A DNA stretch of 64,000 nt from a virus. The DNA lies in the IMG/VR virus record IMGVR_UViG_3300022821_000012, positions 36,211 through 100,210 of that record; one strand, written 5' to 3'. The translations under genes and the position numbers were made by a program. Below the pieces are notes generated by a model. That model saw nothing but the letters and a program-made list of their open reading frames with translations, made no database searches and was not told where the DNA came from. Below, piece by piece: positions 48,936 to 56,215 of this stretch (its first letter is position 1; each line of letters starts with the position of its first letter).

Positions 48936-49533
48936 GTTTCAATGTCCACCAGAACTGTTCTTTTGGATCAGTGATTACGTCTTCCATATGAACGGAGAAA
49001 CCATTCAAATACCAATACTTGTCGCCATTTGCCGCTTCGACGGCAGGTCCGTCTGTTCTATGACGTTCACCATTCAAATACCAATACATGTTGCCATATT
49101 CTTCAATGGCTGGTCCATCTTCTCTATGTCGTTCGTCATTCAAATACCAAGCTTTGGTGCCATTTGCATCTTCAACAGCAGGACCATCTACTCGATGTCG
49201 TTCGCCATTCAAGTACCAATATTTGTCGCCATGTGCAAATTCAATGGCAGGTCCATCTTCTCTATGTAGTTTACCATTAAAGTACCAAAACTTGTCGCCA
49301 TTTGAATTTACAATGGCAGGGCCATCAGTTCTATGACGTAAGCCATTAATATACCAATACTTGTCGCCATTTGCATATTCAATAGCTGGTCCGTCTGTTC
49401 TATGACGTTCACCATTCAAATACCAATACTTGTCGCCATTTGCATATTCAATAGCTGGTCCGTCTGTTCTATGACGTTCACCATTCAAATACCAATATTT
49501 GCTACCATTTGCATCAAATCTTGGTTCAGTCAT
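48928..49533 (-). CDS. DGPA-repeat protein, eight repeats
   Basis: 201 aa, the longest of the family: eight 24-residue units of type KYWYLNGERHRTDGPAIEYA and the cap LNGFSVHMEDVITDPKEQFW. The first two units are identical in DNA, a sign of fresh expansion. Confidence 0.75.
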   Translation of the reverse strand: MTEPRFDANGSKYWYLNGERHRTDGPAIEYANGDKYWYLNGERHRTDGPAIEYANGDKYWYINGLRHRTDGPAIVNSNGDKFWYFNGKLHREDGPAIEFAHGDKYWYLNGERHRVDGPAVEDANGTKAWYLNDERHREDGPAIEEYGNMYWYLNGERHRTDGPAVEAANGDKYWYLNGFSVHMEDVITDPKEQFWWTLKHD

Positions 49534-49634
49534 GTTTCAATGTCCACCAAAATGCTTCCATCGGTTCTATGCAGTTTACCGTCCATAGTCCAACGTGCCG
49601 TGCCCAATCATTAATTTCCATTTCGCATGTCATA
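49529..49634 (-). pseudogene. DGPA-repeat remnant
   Basis: Frames give TARWTMDGKLHRTDGS and the final EAFWWTLKHD; the rest of the gene is deleted. Confidence 0.5.
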
Positions 49635-49710
49635 TAGTTACTCTACACCATAATGCATCGTATGTCAATAGGCTACTATATCACACACTATTACGTCAGG
49701 CATCAAGCCC

Positions 49711-49809
49711 ATTGTATCATATATATGGAATCTGTCAAGGGGTTATTATTACTATTAATCGATACGAAAGGCATCAGGCCCATTGTATCATATATATGGA
49801 CGCTGTCAA
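49711..49809 (-). promoter_or_regulatory. Two tandem minus-strand promoters
   Basis: TTGACA 49738-49733 with TACAAT 49716-49711, and TTGACA 49809-49804 with TACAAT 49787-49782; both have 16-bp spacers and GGGC(C/T)TGATGCC just after. They feed the repeat proteins at 48684-49533. The stretch 49635-50001 holds only promoters. Confidence 0.65.
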
Positions 49810-49921
49810 GGAATATTACTATTAAATGATTAATAAATGGTGGGAGGGGTGTGTGTGGTAGCAACCATATGAGATGGCTACTCCACGGCGCTTAAAATCC
49901 ATTCTAGACTATATTTAATGC

Positions 49922-49949
49922 TTGACATATGGTGTGTATATGATATACT
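49922..49949 (+). promoter_or_regulatory. Plus-strand promoter (TTGACA-16-TATACT)
   Basis: -35 at 49922-49927, -10 at 49944-49949. It faces the broken minus-strand promoter whose -10 is at 50001-49996. Confidence 0.6.
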
Positions 49950-50012
49950 GGTATGATGCTTGAATTATGGATTTCAGAAGTTGGGTATCACTACCAGTAT
50001 AACACGTTTTCA

Positions 50013-50217
50013 AGTACCCGAATGCCGTGTCTGCTGGGATAAAGAACAGCATGGCATAGAAAGTCTTAGACACATCTACAACCAACAATTTCTTAATGAT
50101 AAAATAATTCCGGATAGATTGGTTAAGAAGGCTGCTGTAATGAATAAGATTGTTCATGCTGATATTAAAATTGGCAATACATGCAAAGTTGCATGTGCAA
50201 TGTGCCATCCATGGCCA
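50013..50217 (+). pseudogene. Radical SAM protein fragment
   Basis: Reads ECRVCWDKEQHGIESLRHIY and NKIVHADIKIGNTCKVACAM CHP in pieces, clearly like the N-terminal part of the radical SAM protein at 62108-63331 (ECNNCWKKEE, HADIKTNNLCNFSCAMC). It lacks both ends. Confidence 0.65.
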
Positions 50218-50672
50218 CCACTGTTATAGTAATCATCAATACGAGTCTTGGGATCATGGAAGTAATCTGTTCCCATGTCTCTGGTTAAACTAATTTGGAC
50301 TGCGTCTTTAATTAGTTTCTCAACTGGATCATACTCGCCTTTCTCTAACATGTCTGCACTCTTAAGGATTGCACGTTCTAGTTCTTGTCGTTTTGTAAAC
50401 CCTTCAAACTCTGCCATAAACCAATCGTTATGTCCATCCAGCATATCGGGGATAGGCTTTAACTCAACTCCAACGCTTGCCTTAACCATTTCATATGTAG
50501 GCAGTGTAGCATGCTTTGTGCTATGCTCTGCGATAAATGTTGCTGTGTCTTTAAGACTTCTATCAAAGTTTTCTGGATTAAAGATGTTTTGCACTCTGAC
50601 ATAGTTCTGTGCATCCTGCATCATCATTTCTAAGAATAGTTTTTGTAAATCCGGGGTGTATTCTTTACTCAT
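50218..50672 (-). pseudogene. gp41-like DnaB helicase, N-terminal fragment
   Basis: About 150 residues: MSKEYTPDLQKLFLEMMMQD at the start, and VQISLTRDMGTDYFHDPKTR before the break, matching the region just before the helicase core in T4 gp41-type proteins. The Walker motifs are missing; the sequence breaks off after DDYYNSGG at about 50218. Confidence 0.65.
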
Positions 50673-51423
50673 AATATTCCTTTAACTCTTTACTGTTGGG
50701 AAAAGTGTTTAAAGCATAGCATTTAAGTTCAATTCCTTTTTGACTCAAGTGCCATTGTATCATCGCTTCATGTACTACGTCTTCACTTTCAATAATAGAA
50801 AATTTGCCTTCTCTATAGTTTATATAATTTTTCCAATCTTTCCAAATTTTATTTTGTCCCTGATGCCAAACATCGCACATTTTGTTAAACTTAATAATAT
50901 CTGTAATATCACACTGTACACTTTTTATTACTAATAACATTACTTCTTTTAAGTTTTTAAAAATATCCATGGTGTCAATACAGACAAATCCCAGTTGCTC
51001 TGCTCGATCCCACTGCTCTTTCATTTGTGGAATCCACCACTCAAGCAATTGTAAACTAATGGCTTCTCGTTTTTCCCATTTTTCAAGTGCATCTATATTA
51101 TTGTTCCAAGCAGCTAAGTCCAACCCCTCTATTGCTCGGGTAGAATATTTTGGAATTTTTTGCTGAGTAATCTTTGCAAACTCAGCTGAGTCATCAGTCT
51201 TGGGACCTAAATAAAATTTTATACCATGTTCTTTATTAATATATTCAATTACCTCTATGCCTTTCATGTCCGGCATTGGAACAATAGGAGTAAAAATATT
51301 ATCATCTGATTCAATATATTTCTTTTTAATTAACGCTTCCTTAGTTACTGGATGCCATTGTTTCTTAAAACCATGTGATGTAACTATGTCGTTGCCGGGT
51401 ACAAAACTTAACCAAATATTCAT
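50665..51423 (-). CDS. Unknown protein, 252 aa, inside the insert
   Basis: From 51423: MNIWLSFVPGNDIVTSHGFK; Trp-rich with helical segments. Complete, and coupled to the fragments on both sides (ATGA at its start, TATGAG at its end), so this part of the insert is one uninterrupted piece of a donor genome. Confidence 0.6.
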   Translation of the reverse strand: MNIWLSFVPGNDIVTSHGFKKQWHPVTKEALIKKKYIESDDNIFTPIVPMPDMKGIEVIEYINKEHGIKFYLGPKTDDSAEFAKITQQKIPKYSTRAIEGLDLAAWNNNIDALEKWEKREAISLQLLEWWIPQMKEQWDRAEQLGFVCIDTMDIFKNLKEVMLLVIKSVQCDITDIIKFNKMCDVWHQGQNKIWKDWKNYINYREGKFSIIESEDVVHEAMIQWHLSQKGIELKCYALNTFPNSKELKEYYE

Positions 51424-51655
51424 TGACATTTCCCACAATTAAATAAGCAATAGTCTGGTTTACTAGTCTGTATTGTAGCATAAAAATTATTAAAATAAGA
51501 TATCTGATTACTTAGTTTACTAGTTTTAATATTATGGTCCTCTTTATTTTTACGCCATTGACTCTTATAATGAAAGTTATAGTGTTTGCTATAACAGCAT
51601 GGTGAATAGTAGCCGTCACTGCTAATAAAATGCATCATGTCATCTTTACATTTAG
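51420..51655 (-). pseudogene. Radical SAM-like C-terminal fragment
   Basis: DPKCKDDMMHFISSDGYYSP, CCYSKHYNFHYK and the ending CLFNCGKCQ: Cys pairs like a SPASM or twitch cluster-binding tail. No N-terminal part. The stop overlaps the next ATG. Confidence 0.5.
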
Positions 51656-51659
51656 GATC

Positions 51660-52158
51660 GATCTATAACAAAATCTCTATTAGGAGTAGTTTCAAATTTT
51701 CTTTGTACAATATCCCTTGGGTGTCATTGCATCTATTGGTAAGTGTAGCAACACCACCAATAGTTAAGGCGTCAATAATACCCTCACATACTATACTAAA
51801 CTTTCCTCCTTGGGATTTGCCTGTCTATTCCGTAAACGTAGTTGCTCTCGTAATTATTAAAGTATTTAGGCTTAGTCTCGTTATCTGCGGCTCTTGCTGT
51901 TGATCCTATAACACGGCCCTGCCAAGTACAGGGAATAATAATACGCTTATACATTCTAGCAGGTTTAGTGTCGCTCCACAATAACTCATTTACTGGCATC
52001 TTACGCTGTTGTGCATATTCCAGTAACTCTGCTGGGCCTTGTGTTAATGGCACACAATCTTGAGGTAGTTCACGCTCTGGAAACTCAATAGTAAACTCAG
52101 GTTCATCTATCTCCTCTTCAAGCACCACAGTATCTTTAATGCGCAGCGCTTCAACTAC
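51660..52158 (-). pseudogene. gp61-like DNA primase fragment with frameshift
   Basis: Frame one reads EFTIEFPERELPQDCVPLTQ to KPKYFNNYESNYVYGIDR. A one-base shift near 51828 restores KSQGGKFSIVCEGIIDALTI, the toprim motif (EGxxDAL). It begins and ends inside the gene. Confidence 0.6.
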
Positions 52159-52244
52159 TACACGTTTTCATTTTAAGTCAAGCATAAACGATACGAAGAA
52201 GTTTCAAAGAAGGTATGTGACGACATCACGTGGGTTAAAACGCT

Positions 52245-52526
52245 TTATATCCAATAATCGGGGCGCGCTGCACGGTTAATATCTTCGGGCGAAACCCATT
52301 GTAAACAAAATATACCGGCATCTTCTTCTTTTTCGAAATAGAATGAAAACGCCGTACCGCTAGAGTGTTTAGCAATCACGTCGCCTTTACAGTTATGATG
52401 AATCCATAACCGAAGCTGGTGCGCTGACCGTCCTGACTCATGTGTTATTCCACCGACCATAGTGTATCCATCGGTATTATAGAACATTTGAAATATAGTG
52501 TCATTTGAAATATAGTTGAATGTCAT
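52245..52526 (-). CDS. Hypothetical protein, 93 aa
   Basis: MTFNYISNDTIFQMFYNTDG with FYFEKEEDAGIFCLQWVSPE. Coupled to the upstream gene. Confidence 0.65.
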   Translation of the reverse strand: MTFNYISNDTIFQMFYNTDGYTMVGGITHESGRSAHQLRLWIHHNCKGDVIAKHSSGTAFSFYFEKEEDAGIFCLQWVSPEDINRAARPDYWI

Positions 52527-52822
52527 TTTATTACTCGAACGATTTCCATATCGATGTTATAATCATCACTGGCAAAGTCCAAGTAGTCTTGGTATGATTT
52601 ACCTACCCATGCAGGAAGTTCATCTTCCATCTTATGCCAGCGTGGACCTTTCCATTCATCGCATTTGTATGTGGTATCCCATCCGCCGTCTTGTGAATAC
52701 ATGGGTGATTCTTGCACGTCACGGACATAATCATCACTATTCAAAATAACATCGGCTGTTAATACTAATAGTGTACAGCCGGTAAGGGTATAGTTTATAC
52801 CATCTTTTGAATGCGGTGTCAT
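52523..52822 (-). CDS. Hypothetical protein, 99 aa
   Basis: MTPHSKDGINYTLTGCTLLV, Trp- and Asp-rich. A late motif at 53069-53062 could drive it through a leader of about 230 bases. Confidence 0.65.
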   Translation of the reverse strand: MTPHSKDGINYTLTGCTLLVLTADVILNSDDYVRDVQESPMYSQDGGWDTTYKCDEWKGPRWHKMEDELPAWVGKSYQDYLDFASDDYNIDMEIVRVIK

Positions 52823-52877
52823 TGTATTGCCTATTTGAAATGCGTTAAAAACTGTGATTTTGGGGATTTGGTAGAAT

Positions 52878-52912
52878 CAGGGGTGAACGATACTGTTACC
52901 GGGTCACCCCTG
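52878..52912. other. Nine-bp perfect hairpin
   Basis: CAGGGGTGA and TCACCCCTG enclose 17 bases. It may close the 3' part of the large RNA at its right. There is no clear U-run on the minus strand. Confidence 0.5.
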
Positions 52913-53979
52913 TTTCTAAATTATTCGATTTTTATCTACTATGTGAGTAGTTTATCTAGCCAGCACCTCTTTGAGTAGAACGCAATGTCTAAACTATTGA
53001 CTGTAGGGATCAGCCACTATACTATATTTATCATGTAATACTATACACGTTTATACTCTAGTATTTATATCAAGTCTGAGATTACGACTTGTAGTAGGTG
53101 TCTTTGGGCCGTACCGAACGATATCCCTATCGTTGTTAATCCTTTATCCACTAAGTGCCTTGCGGCTTACCTAGTATCACCTAATGCTGCCTTGATTAAA
53201 GTGGTGGCGTTTCCACTGTCGCATTACACTACTCGTCCATCTATCTTCCGCCTGTCTTGCGAACAGTTCAACTTTGCTAAAAGTTTACGTCTTCTTTTCG
53301 AACAATCACTCGCAGCCTTGGGAGCTTTGAGCAAACTACATTCACTTACGTGTGTAGTATTAAGCACCTTTAGTGCAATACCGGGACAGACTTTCCATTT
53401 GACAATGTTGGAATTGAACCAACGTTCGTCTGCTATGAAGGCAGATGTCTAACCATTCGACATATTGTAAATCACCATGATGTGCTGTCCCTGTTGCGTC
53501 ATAACCTTTTGGGTTACAATATACAACACACCACCTGTTTTTCGGCTTGCGACCTAATAAACGTTTCTTCTGGTTTATGTCCCTCTTCAAAGAACGAGGT
53601 CCATCCACCGTTGAAATACCAACCGCCCTTCTACGCTAATAGTCGGACTACTTTGATTACCTGTTAGTCAATCTTCGCTGAATAGGTTTGCATGTTATGG
53701 CGATGTTGCTGCATCTTTTGTCCTCATCGTTGACCAAGACCATTTTATCCTTTCGGACCATACCCCTATCTTACCGTGTAACCCCTACCTTTCGATAGAA
53801 GTCCCGTCGCCGGGAGACTCAGGCTTGTTTAGATGGACCATTACTGGCGATGCTATGTGATATATACATCTTTGGGTACGTTACCGCACTTATCCTTAAT
53901 GGACGCTAAACCGCCCATTAACTCTATTCTATTTTCAATCAGCGTTGCTACACTGTCTGTAGCGGCTTACTTATTCAAT
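52913..53979 (-). ncRNA. Candidate large structured RNA (GOLLD/ROOL-like class?)
   Basis: About 1.07 kb with no convincing gene, behind a perfect consensus promoter. It is full of local hairpins: GCTACA/TGTAGC at 53946-53962, TCCCG/CGGGA near 53801-53814, ATAAAC/GTTTAT near 53557-53578, AGTGG/CCACT near 53190-53210, and AACGATA/TATCGTT at about 53121-53138. A tRNA-like element lies in its middle. Large ornate RNAs of the GOLLD type occur in phages near tRNA genes; that match is by style, not alignment. The 3' end is unknown. Confidence 0.45.
53399..53470 (-). tRNA. tRNA-like element, anticodon UCA
   Basis: Folds as a cloverleaf: acceptor TTACAAT/ATTGTCA with one T-C mismatch, D arm GTC/GAC with loop GAATGGTTA, a perfect anticodon stem TCTGC/GCAGA with loop CTTCATA (anticodon TCA at 53438-53436), and a perfect T arm GTTGG-TTCAATT-CCAAC. 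UCA would read UGA. The mismatch and 5' T make it doubtful as a working tRNA; it may be a domain of the large RNA. Confidence 0.5.
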
Positions 53980-53985
53980 ATAACC

Positions 53986-54014
53986 ATTATACTATAACTA
54001 AATGGCTTTGTCAA
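53986..54014 (-). promoter_or_regulatory. Perfect sigma70 promoter (TTGACA-17-TATAAT)
   Basis: -35 at 54014-54009, -10 at 53991-53986; start near 53979. Same downstream GGTTA as the next promoter upstream. Confidence 0.8.
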
Positions 54015-54020
54015 TAACTA

Positions 54021-54226
54021 TTTTCAAAAAACTTATTATATAAGTGCTTTGAAAATGGACCGATGGCTGCGCCTTACATACGCTATCGGTCCCTAGCACA
54101 TGGGTCTTAAAGTAGACCACACCGTTGATTCTTATCGACCCTCAACGAACCCGTCCAAAATTAAAGTATTTGAAAAACTGCATCAGCTTTGTTTTGCCTC
54201 GGAATATCAGGGGTTCTTTATTTGAT
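54021..54226 (-). ncRNA. Candidate structured RNA, about 200 nt
   Basis: Lies between two identical-type promoters. Hairpins: CGTTGA/TCAACG at 54123-54148, GGTCT/AGACC at 54104-54118, and GGACCGAT/ATCGGTCC at 54057-54093. It ends with a TTTTCAAA/TTTGAAAA stem at 54021-54055 that may stop transcription. Confidence 0.5.
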
Positions 54227-54232
54227 TTAACC

Positions 54233-54261
54233 ATTATACTATATTGTTATGGCATTGTCAA
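54233..54261 (-). promoter_or_regulatory. Perfect sigma70 promoter (TTGACA-17-TATAAT)
   Basis: -35 at 54261-54256, -10 at 54238-54233; start near 54226. Confidence 0.8.
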
Positions 54262-54273
54262 TCTAAAATTTTA

Positions 54274-54388
54274 AAGAATGTTTTAGGTGGAAAAAAACTG
54301 TGCTACTTCACAGGAAAGCGAGCTGGTCTAAAACTATGGAACAACTAAACATAGGAGAGACTTACGCTCGCGCCTAAAACATTCTTTA
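54274..54388. other. 115-nt element closed by a 15-bp perfect stem
   Basis: AAAGAATGTTTTAGG and its exact complement close the element. Inside are CTGTG/CACAG, and a nested set GCGAGC/GCTCGC, GTCT/AGAC and CTATG/CATAG. The nesting means RNA selection; the strand is unclear. Confidence 0.6.
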
Positions 54389-54414
54389 AACTTTCAGTCT
54401 GTCAACAACTATCA

Positions 54415-54534
54415 TCATTTGATTTCTTCCTTAAATACGCACAAAGCAACGACACTAGATTCATTTTCATTGCCAGAGCCGACTTCAATGCGCATTTCCT
54501 TAATTGATTGCGAACATACTTCATAGCTGGGCAT
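54415..54534 (-). CDS. 39-aa peptide
   Basis: MPSYEVCSQSIKEMRIEVGS, then 19 more residues. Weak evidence: small and without a clear ribosome site. Confidence 0.3.
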   Translation of the reverse strand: MPSYEVCSQSIKEMRIEVGSGNENESSVVALCVFKEEIK

Positions 54535-54613
54535 CGTCGCATGCGGATTCGAACCGCTTCAAGGGGTTAACCTCTTATCTCCACGCCCTTCCCGGAAAGG
54601 GTCAGTCAATTCT

Positions 54614-54709
54614 TTATCCAAAAAACATAAAAAAGAATGCAGCACCAACACCACTACAAACAGCAATCATCAGTACGACGGTCTTAATATCTTCTCGGTC
54701 AATTTTCAT
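54614..54709 (-). CDS. 31-aa membrane peptide
   Basis: MKIDREDIKTVVLMIAVCSG followed by VGAAFFFMFFG, one helix. GGAGAAGCTTAG precedes the ATG. Confidence 0.45.
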   Translation of the reverse strand: MKIDREDIKTVVLMIAVCSGVGAAFFFMFFG

Positions 54710-54806
54710 CTAAGCTTCTCCAATACATTCACAGCTAATGTCTTTTAGCCAATAATAATCAGCGTCCATTGCCTGATTGGTTGCATCATGTTCATCTTCT
54801 GCGATG

Positions 54807-55115
54807 TTATGATTCGGATATTGCTTTGAACGCCATTTTTGTTAACTCGGTATACAGGTTTAGATTTTCTTTAATCATGTATTCCTGTGTTGGGGATTTG
54901 GCGTGTTGAAGTTGGTGTTCATATAGTTTGGCTTCATGGCGTAGGTATTTCCATAATGATACCATAGCATCCATTGACGGTTCTTTATTCATTGACTTAA
55001 TGTATGCGTAGTATGTTGGATTACGATTAAGATAAGTCTTACTGAATTGCTTATCGGATAGTCCAATGTTTTCTATACGCAGACGATGTAATATTTCGTT
55101 AAGGATATCGATCAT
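54807..55115 (-). CDS. DUF6626-like phage protein
   Basis: 102 aa. IENIGLSDKQFSKTYLNRNP, then TYYAYIKSMNKEPSMDAMVS, matches a helix-turn-helix-like family found near phage regulatory regions. It has a good promoter at 55121-55149. Confidence 0.6.
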   Translation of the reverse strand: MIDILNEILHRLRIENIGLSDKQFSKTYLNRNPTYYAYIKSMNKEPSMDAMVSLWKYLRHEAKLYEHQLQHAKSPTQEYMIKENLNLYTELTKMAFKAISES

Positions 55116-55120
55116 ATTGT

Positions 55121-55149
55121 ATTATACTATATGTGATAGGTTAAGTCAA
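55121..55149 (-). promoter_or_regulatory. sigma70-type promoter (TTGACT-17-TATAAT)
   Basis: -35 at 55149-55144, -10 at 55126-55121, just before the 102-aa gene. Confidence 0.75.
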
Positions 55150-55284
55150 GATATTAATATGTTATTATCAACTATAAATTATTCGATAAAGTAACTTTGA
55201 AAGACTTTGTTACATAAGAGGTATACAAGAATATCAAACGATAATCTACTAGATAATGGAAGATTTATTTAATACCTTTTAAAG

Positions 55285-55560
55285 TGCTAGGTGATTCTGT
55301 TTCCAAGTTCACCTAGCGAAACTCATTTCCTACGAAGCAGGGCGAAAACCGTTAGGTTCAGGCTGCTACCGCCATAGGAACAAAATTGTCGTTAGACGCT
55401 TTTGCAATTGTTGTGTCGTTACGTTAACCCAGTTTCCACGGGACAATCTCGGTATCGTTTTTACTGCATCAGTCGAACCTGTTTCACTCCCATCATAAGG
55501 ACACCATATAATATCCTTATGGTGGAAGTGGTGGGTACTGCCCCCACGTATCTGAACTGC
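55285..55560 (-). ncRNA. ssrA: Two-piece (circularly permuted) tmRNA
   Basis: In transcript order: an acceptor piece (about 55560-55520) with T-arm GTGGG-GGCAGTA-CCCAC and 3' ACTTCCA plus an encoded CCA; a spacer (55519-55493) folded as CATAAGGA/TCCTTATG, to be cut out; and a coding piece (55492-55285) opening TGGGAGTGAAACAGGTTCGAC in part. TGGGAGT pairs with ACTTCCA to form the acceptor stem. The tag frame at 55405-55358 reads AKASNDNFVPMAVAA and a stop, like alphaproteobacterial tags (NDNF, AVAA). The piece ends in CTAGGTGA/TCACCTAG. It rescues stalled ribosomes and marks the product for ClpXP. Confidence 0.88.
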
Positions 55561-55624
55561 CTATTATACTAGCCTCAAACGATTGTATTCTTATTTAGTG
55601 TGTCATCTTATTGTTACCATGTGT

Positions 55625-55653
55625 ATTATACCACTATATAACAGGAAAGTCAA
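55625..55653 (-). promoter_or_regulatory. tmRNA promoter (TTGACT-17-TATAAT)
   Basis: -35 at 55653-55648, -10 at 55630-55625. Start near 55618 leaves a leader of about 60 bases to be trimmed. Confidence 0.75.
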
Positions 55654-55690
55654 TTGTTTTATAATAAATAAGTATCTATTGATAAATGCG

Positions 55691-56203
55691 TCAATAGTTA
55701 TTATGGATTTCTTCTAATACTACAATATTGACGGCGATGGGTGGAACTTTCACAGTGATATCGGGCAGGATATAACGGTGGTAGCGCACTTCGGAAGTAT
55801 ACCAGCATGATCCTGATGGGACGTTATTCGGGATTTTAACGAATAGGTCGGCGTGTTGTGCAACCCCTGCTGGCCACACGGTGTTTGGACTTGGGCGTGT
55901 CACTAGGTTAGAATATAAGTTTCCATCGCTACACATAAGGCTTTGGTCTATTACAGTAAGACGGGGTGTTGTATATGCGGTATAAGTGAAATCTAGTTTG
56001 GCATATTCACCGGGGCGTGTTGGTCCATCGATATGTGTTGCACTAACATCACGTATGGGTGCTTTAATATCCATCCAGAATAGTGTTCCCAAAATAGAAC
56101 AGGATGTCAATACGAATAGCAAGAATCCTACTGCAAAAATATGTGATGGGTCTTTGATATCTACGTCATTGCACTCATTTTTGATATGTGCCACTAAGTT
56201 CAT
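55691..56203 (-). CDS. Membrane-anchored protein, 170 aa
   Basis: A helix at residues 23-44 (IFAVGFLLFVLTSCSILGTL) and then a beta-rich outside domain with two Cys pairs. Precedes two other genes at the left end of the virion group. Unknown. Confidence 0.6.
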   Translation of the reverse strand: MNLVAHIKNECNDVDIKDPSHIFAVGFLLFVLTSCSILGTLFWMDIKAPIRDVSATHIDGPTRPGEYAKLDFTYTAYTTPRLTVIDQSLMCSDGNLYSNLVTRPSPNTVWPAGVAQHADLFVKIPNNVPSGSCWYTSEVRYHRYILPDITVKVPPIAVNIVVLEEIHNNY

Positions 56204-56215
56204 TGTATTTTCCTT

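Larger units (their letters stand above)
50002..52170. mobile_element. Foreign insert in a promoter, 11-bp direct repeats
   Basis: The 11-bp sequence ACACGTTTTCA occurs at 50002-50012 and 52160-52170. To the left lie the -10 and start region of a minus-strand promoter (TATACT at 50001-49996). To the right lie its TTGACT (52181-52176) and the first five spacer bases. Removing the insert and one repeat restores TTGACT-16-TATACT, the local promoter type. The interior is AT-rich fragments of phage genes, with no transposase. Confidence 0.65.

Noticed and set aside
45488-49533. Regular short DNA repeats resembling a CRISPR array
   Set aside because: The repeats are in frame, coding, 72 bp apart without unique spacers, and give the WYLNG-HRxDGPA protein repeats.
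50002-52170. A transposon or insertion sequence
   Set aside because: No transposase and no terminal inverted repeats; only the 11-bp direct repeats.
53399-53470. UGA read as an amino acid throughout this phage
   Set aside because: Many genes end in TGA that overlaps the next ATG, so UGA is a normal stop here.
52913-53979. RNase P RNA or a group I intron
   Set aside because: One GGAAAGTC stretch recalls RNase P, but the other conserved regions are missing, and no intron core (P7, G-site) was found.
54530-54610. Possible second tRNA: minus-strand T-arm-like GCGGTTCGAATCCGC
   Set aside because: I could not form an acceptor stem or anticodon arm around it.
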